From Clavibacter michiganensis (lineage in GTDB: Bacteria; Actinomycetota; Actinomycetes; Actinomycetales; Microbacteriaceae), in NCBI GenBank assembly GCA_002150995.1, contig MDHJ01000001.1, positions 3,038,001 to 3,102,000 on the forward strand: a DNA stretch of 64,000 bases. Reading direction: 5' to 3'. A program made the translations under genes and the position numbers. Under the pieces are notes generated by a model, which saw only the letters and a program-made list of their open reading frames with translations, made no database searches and was not told where the DNA came from. Positions 63,056 to 64,000 of this stretch are shown in pieces (the first letter of the stretch is position 1; every line of letters begins with the position of its first letter).

Positions 63056-64000
63056 TCAGGCGGACTGCCGCGTGCGCGACGCCTCGATCATCTCGTCGCG
63101 CTCGACGACCTTGATGCGGGCGCGGCCGTGGGGCGCGCCCAGCGCGATCTCGTGCTCGTCGAGCGCGTGCCAGCCGGAGAGGTCGGTGAACTCGATGCCG
63201 CGCGCGGCGAGCAGGTCGACGATCGCCTGCTCCTCCGGGGCCTCCGGGGTCCACCAGTCGCCCTGGTCGTTGAGGACGTGCGAGACGGTCTCCATCGCGT
63301 CCGACTTCGTGTGCCCGATGAGGCCGATGGGCCCGCGCTTGATCCAGCCCGTGGCGTAGACGCCCGGCACGCGGGTGTTGTCCGCGTCGAGGACCTGGCC
63401 CTCGTGGTTCGGGATGACGCCGCGGCGCTCGTCGAACGGGATCCCGTCGACGGGCGAGCCGAAGTAGCCCACCGCGCGGTAGACCGCCTGGACGGGCACG
63501 TCGCGGAACTCGCCCGTGCCCTCGACGCCGCCCGTACCGTCCGGGCGCGTGCGCTCGATGCGCAGGCCGGCGACGCGGGGCTCGGCGTCGTCGGACGCGA
63601 GCACCTCCGCGGGGCGCGAGTAGAAGTGCAGGTGGAGGCGACGGGACCCGGTCCCGGCCTCGCGGGTGCGCCACTTCTCCAGCACGCGGCTGATGACCAT
63701 GACCTGCTTGTTGGTCTTCGCGGCCTCCTCGGCGGCGGGATCCACGCCGAAGTCCTCGTCGTACACGATCACGTCGACGTCGGGCACCTCGCCGAGCTCC
63801 CGCAGCTCCAACGGCGTGAACTTCACCTGCGCGGGGCCGCGGCGGCCGAAGACGTGCACGTCGGTGACGGGCGAGTGCTTGAGGCCCGTGTAGACGTTGT
63901 CGGGGATCTCGGTGGGCAGCAGGTCGTCCGCGTGCTTCGCGAGCATGCGGGCGACGTCGAGCGCCACGTTGCCGTTGCCGATGACGGCGACCTCGCGGGC
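63056..64000 (-). CDS. ferredoxin/adrenodoxin-NADP reductase, 5' end outside window
   Basis: FprA-type (adrenodoxin reductase-like) flavoprotein; 314 C-terminal residues visible. The frame enters from the right edge with NADP-binding VAVIGNGNVALDVARML; then VHVFGRRGPAQVKFTPLELREL, AVYRAVGYFGSPVDGIPFDE and VYATGWIKRGPIGLIGHTKSDAMET with FAD-contacting residues. It passes electrons from NADPH to ferredoxin for cytochromes P450 or Fe-S enzymes. Confidence 0.93.
   Translation of the reverse strand, partial: AREVAVIGNGNVALDVARMLAKHADDLLPTEIPDNVYTGLKHSPVTDVHVFGRRGPAQVKFTPLELRELGEVPDVDVIVYDEDFGVDPAAEEAAKTNKQVMVISRVLEKWRTREAGTGSRRLHLHFYSRPAEVLASDDAEPRVAGLRIERTRPDGTGGVEGTGEFRDVPVQAVYRAVGYFGSPVDGIPFDERRGVIPNHEGQVLDADNTRVPGVYATGWIKRGPIGLIGHTKSDAMETVSHVLNDQGDWWTPEAPEEQAIVDLLAARGIEFTDLSGWHALDEHEIALGAPHGRARIKVVERDEMIEASRTRQSA

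Overview
The window is very GC-rich chromosomal DNA with dense, short-spaced genes, frequent GTG starts and GTGA/ATGA overlaps. Several features are typical of Actinobacteria: a NusG with a long acidic N-terminal extension, the tRNA-Trp/secE/nusG/rplK/rplA order, ANTAR proteins and an Rv2747-type ArgA. My best guess is a plant-associated Microbacteriaceae member such as Clavibacter; this is inference from gene content and style, not a database match.

Layout. 1-12.1 kb: end of an ABC-F gene, a GNAT, a sugar ABC importer (two permeases on +, its likely binding lipoprotein on -), a small SMR exporter under a guanidine-III type riboswitch, glpX, an AI-2E family transporter, tRNA-Ser(CGA), a HAD hydrolase, two GAF-ANTAR proteins and a TSUP permease. 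12.1-14.6 kb: a small accessory patch with a broken lipoprotein gene, an immunity-like protein and an Abi_2/HEPN gene that appears to be preceded by a short RNA with its own intrinsic terminator. 14.6-22.5 kb: kdpFABCDE potassium system with an extra 27-residue membrane peptide gene in front. 22.6-33.4 kb: SGNH hydrolase, radA, an ArsR regulator with a His-rich metal-binding protein, argA, a two-component system facing a MacB-like ABC exporter, and TerC. 33.5-35.5 kb: a translationally coupled sugar isomerase/TolB-like pair. 35.6-41.0 kb: a complete thiazole/oxazole-modified peptide (LAP/TOMM) operon: precursor, E1-like partner, YcaO with C-terminal PxPxP, SagB-type dehydrogenase, ABC ATPase and ABC-2 permease. 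41.2-52 kb: YqaJ-like exonuclease, small kinase-like protein, quinone oxidoreductase, GNAT, rplA-rplK-nusG-secE-tRNA-Trp, aminotransferase, murB, two hot-dog dehydratases, a 28-residue secreted-looking or signalling peptide gene with a strong promoter, and tRNAs Met and Thr. 52-64 kb: two aldo/keto reductases, a GH13 glucosidase, an M23 peptidase, suhB-like phosphatase, a DUF1275 protein, tRNA-Tyr, yajQ, cardiolipin synthase, a MarR regulator, a prepilin peptidase and the 3' part of a ferredoxin-NADP reductase.

Six interruptions, each explained by one missing base, mostly in G/C runs, break five otherwise intact conserved genes (kdpB twice, a histidine kinase, the LAP permease, suhB-like, prepilin peptidase). 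The uniform type suggests assembly or sequencing errors rather than decay. The most interesting systems are the LAP operon with core TLCCSTCCSCSSKQQPR, the Abi gene with its possible RNA partner, and the orphan 28-residue peptide ending LQCDSCQ.
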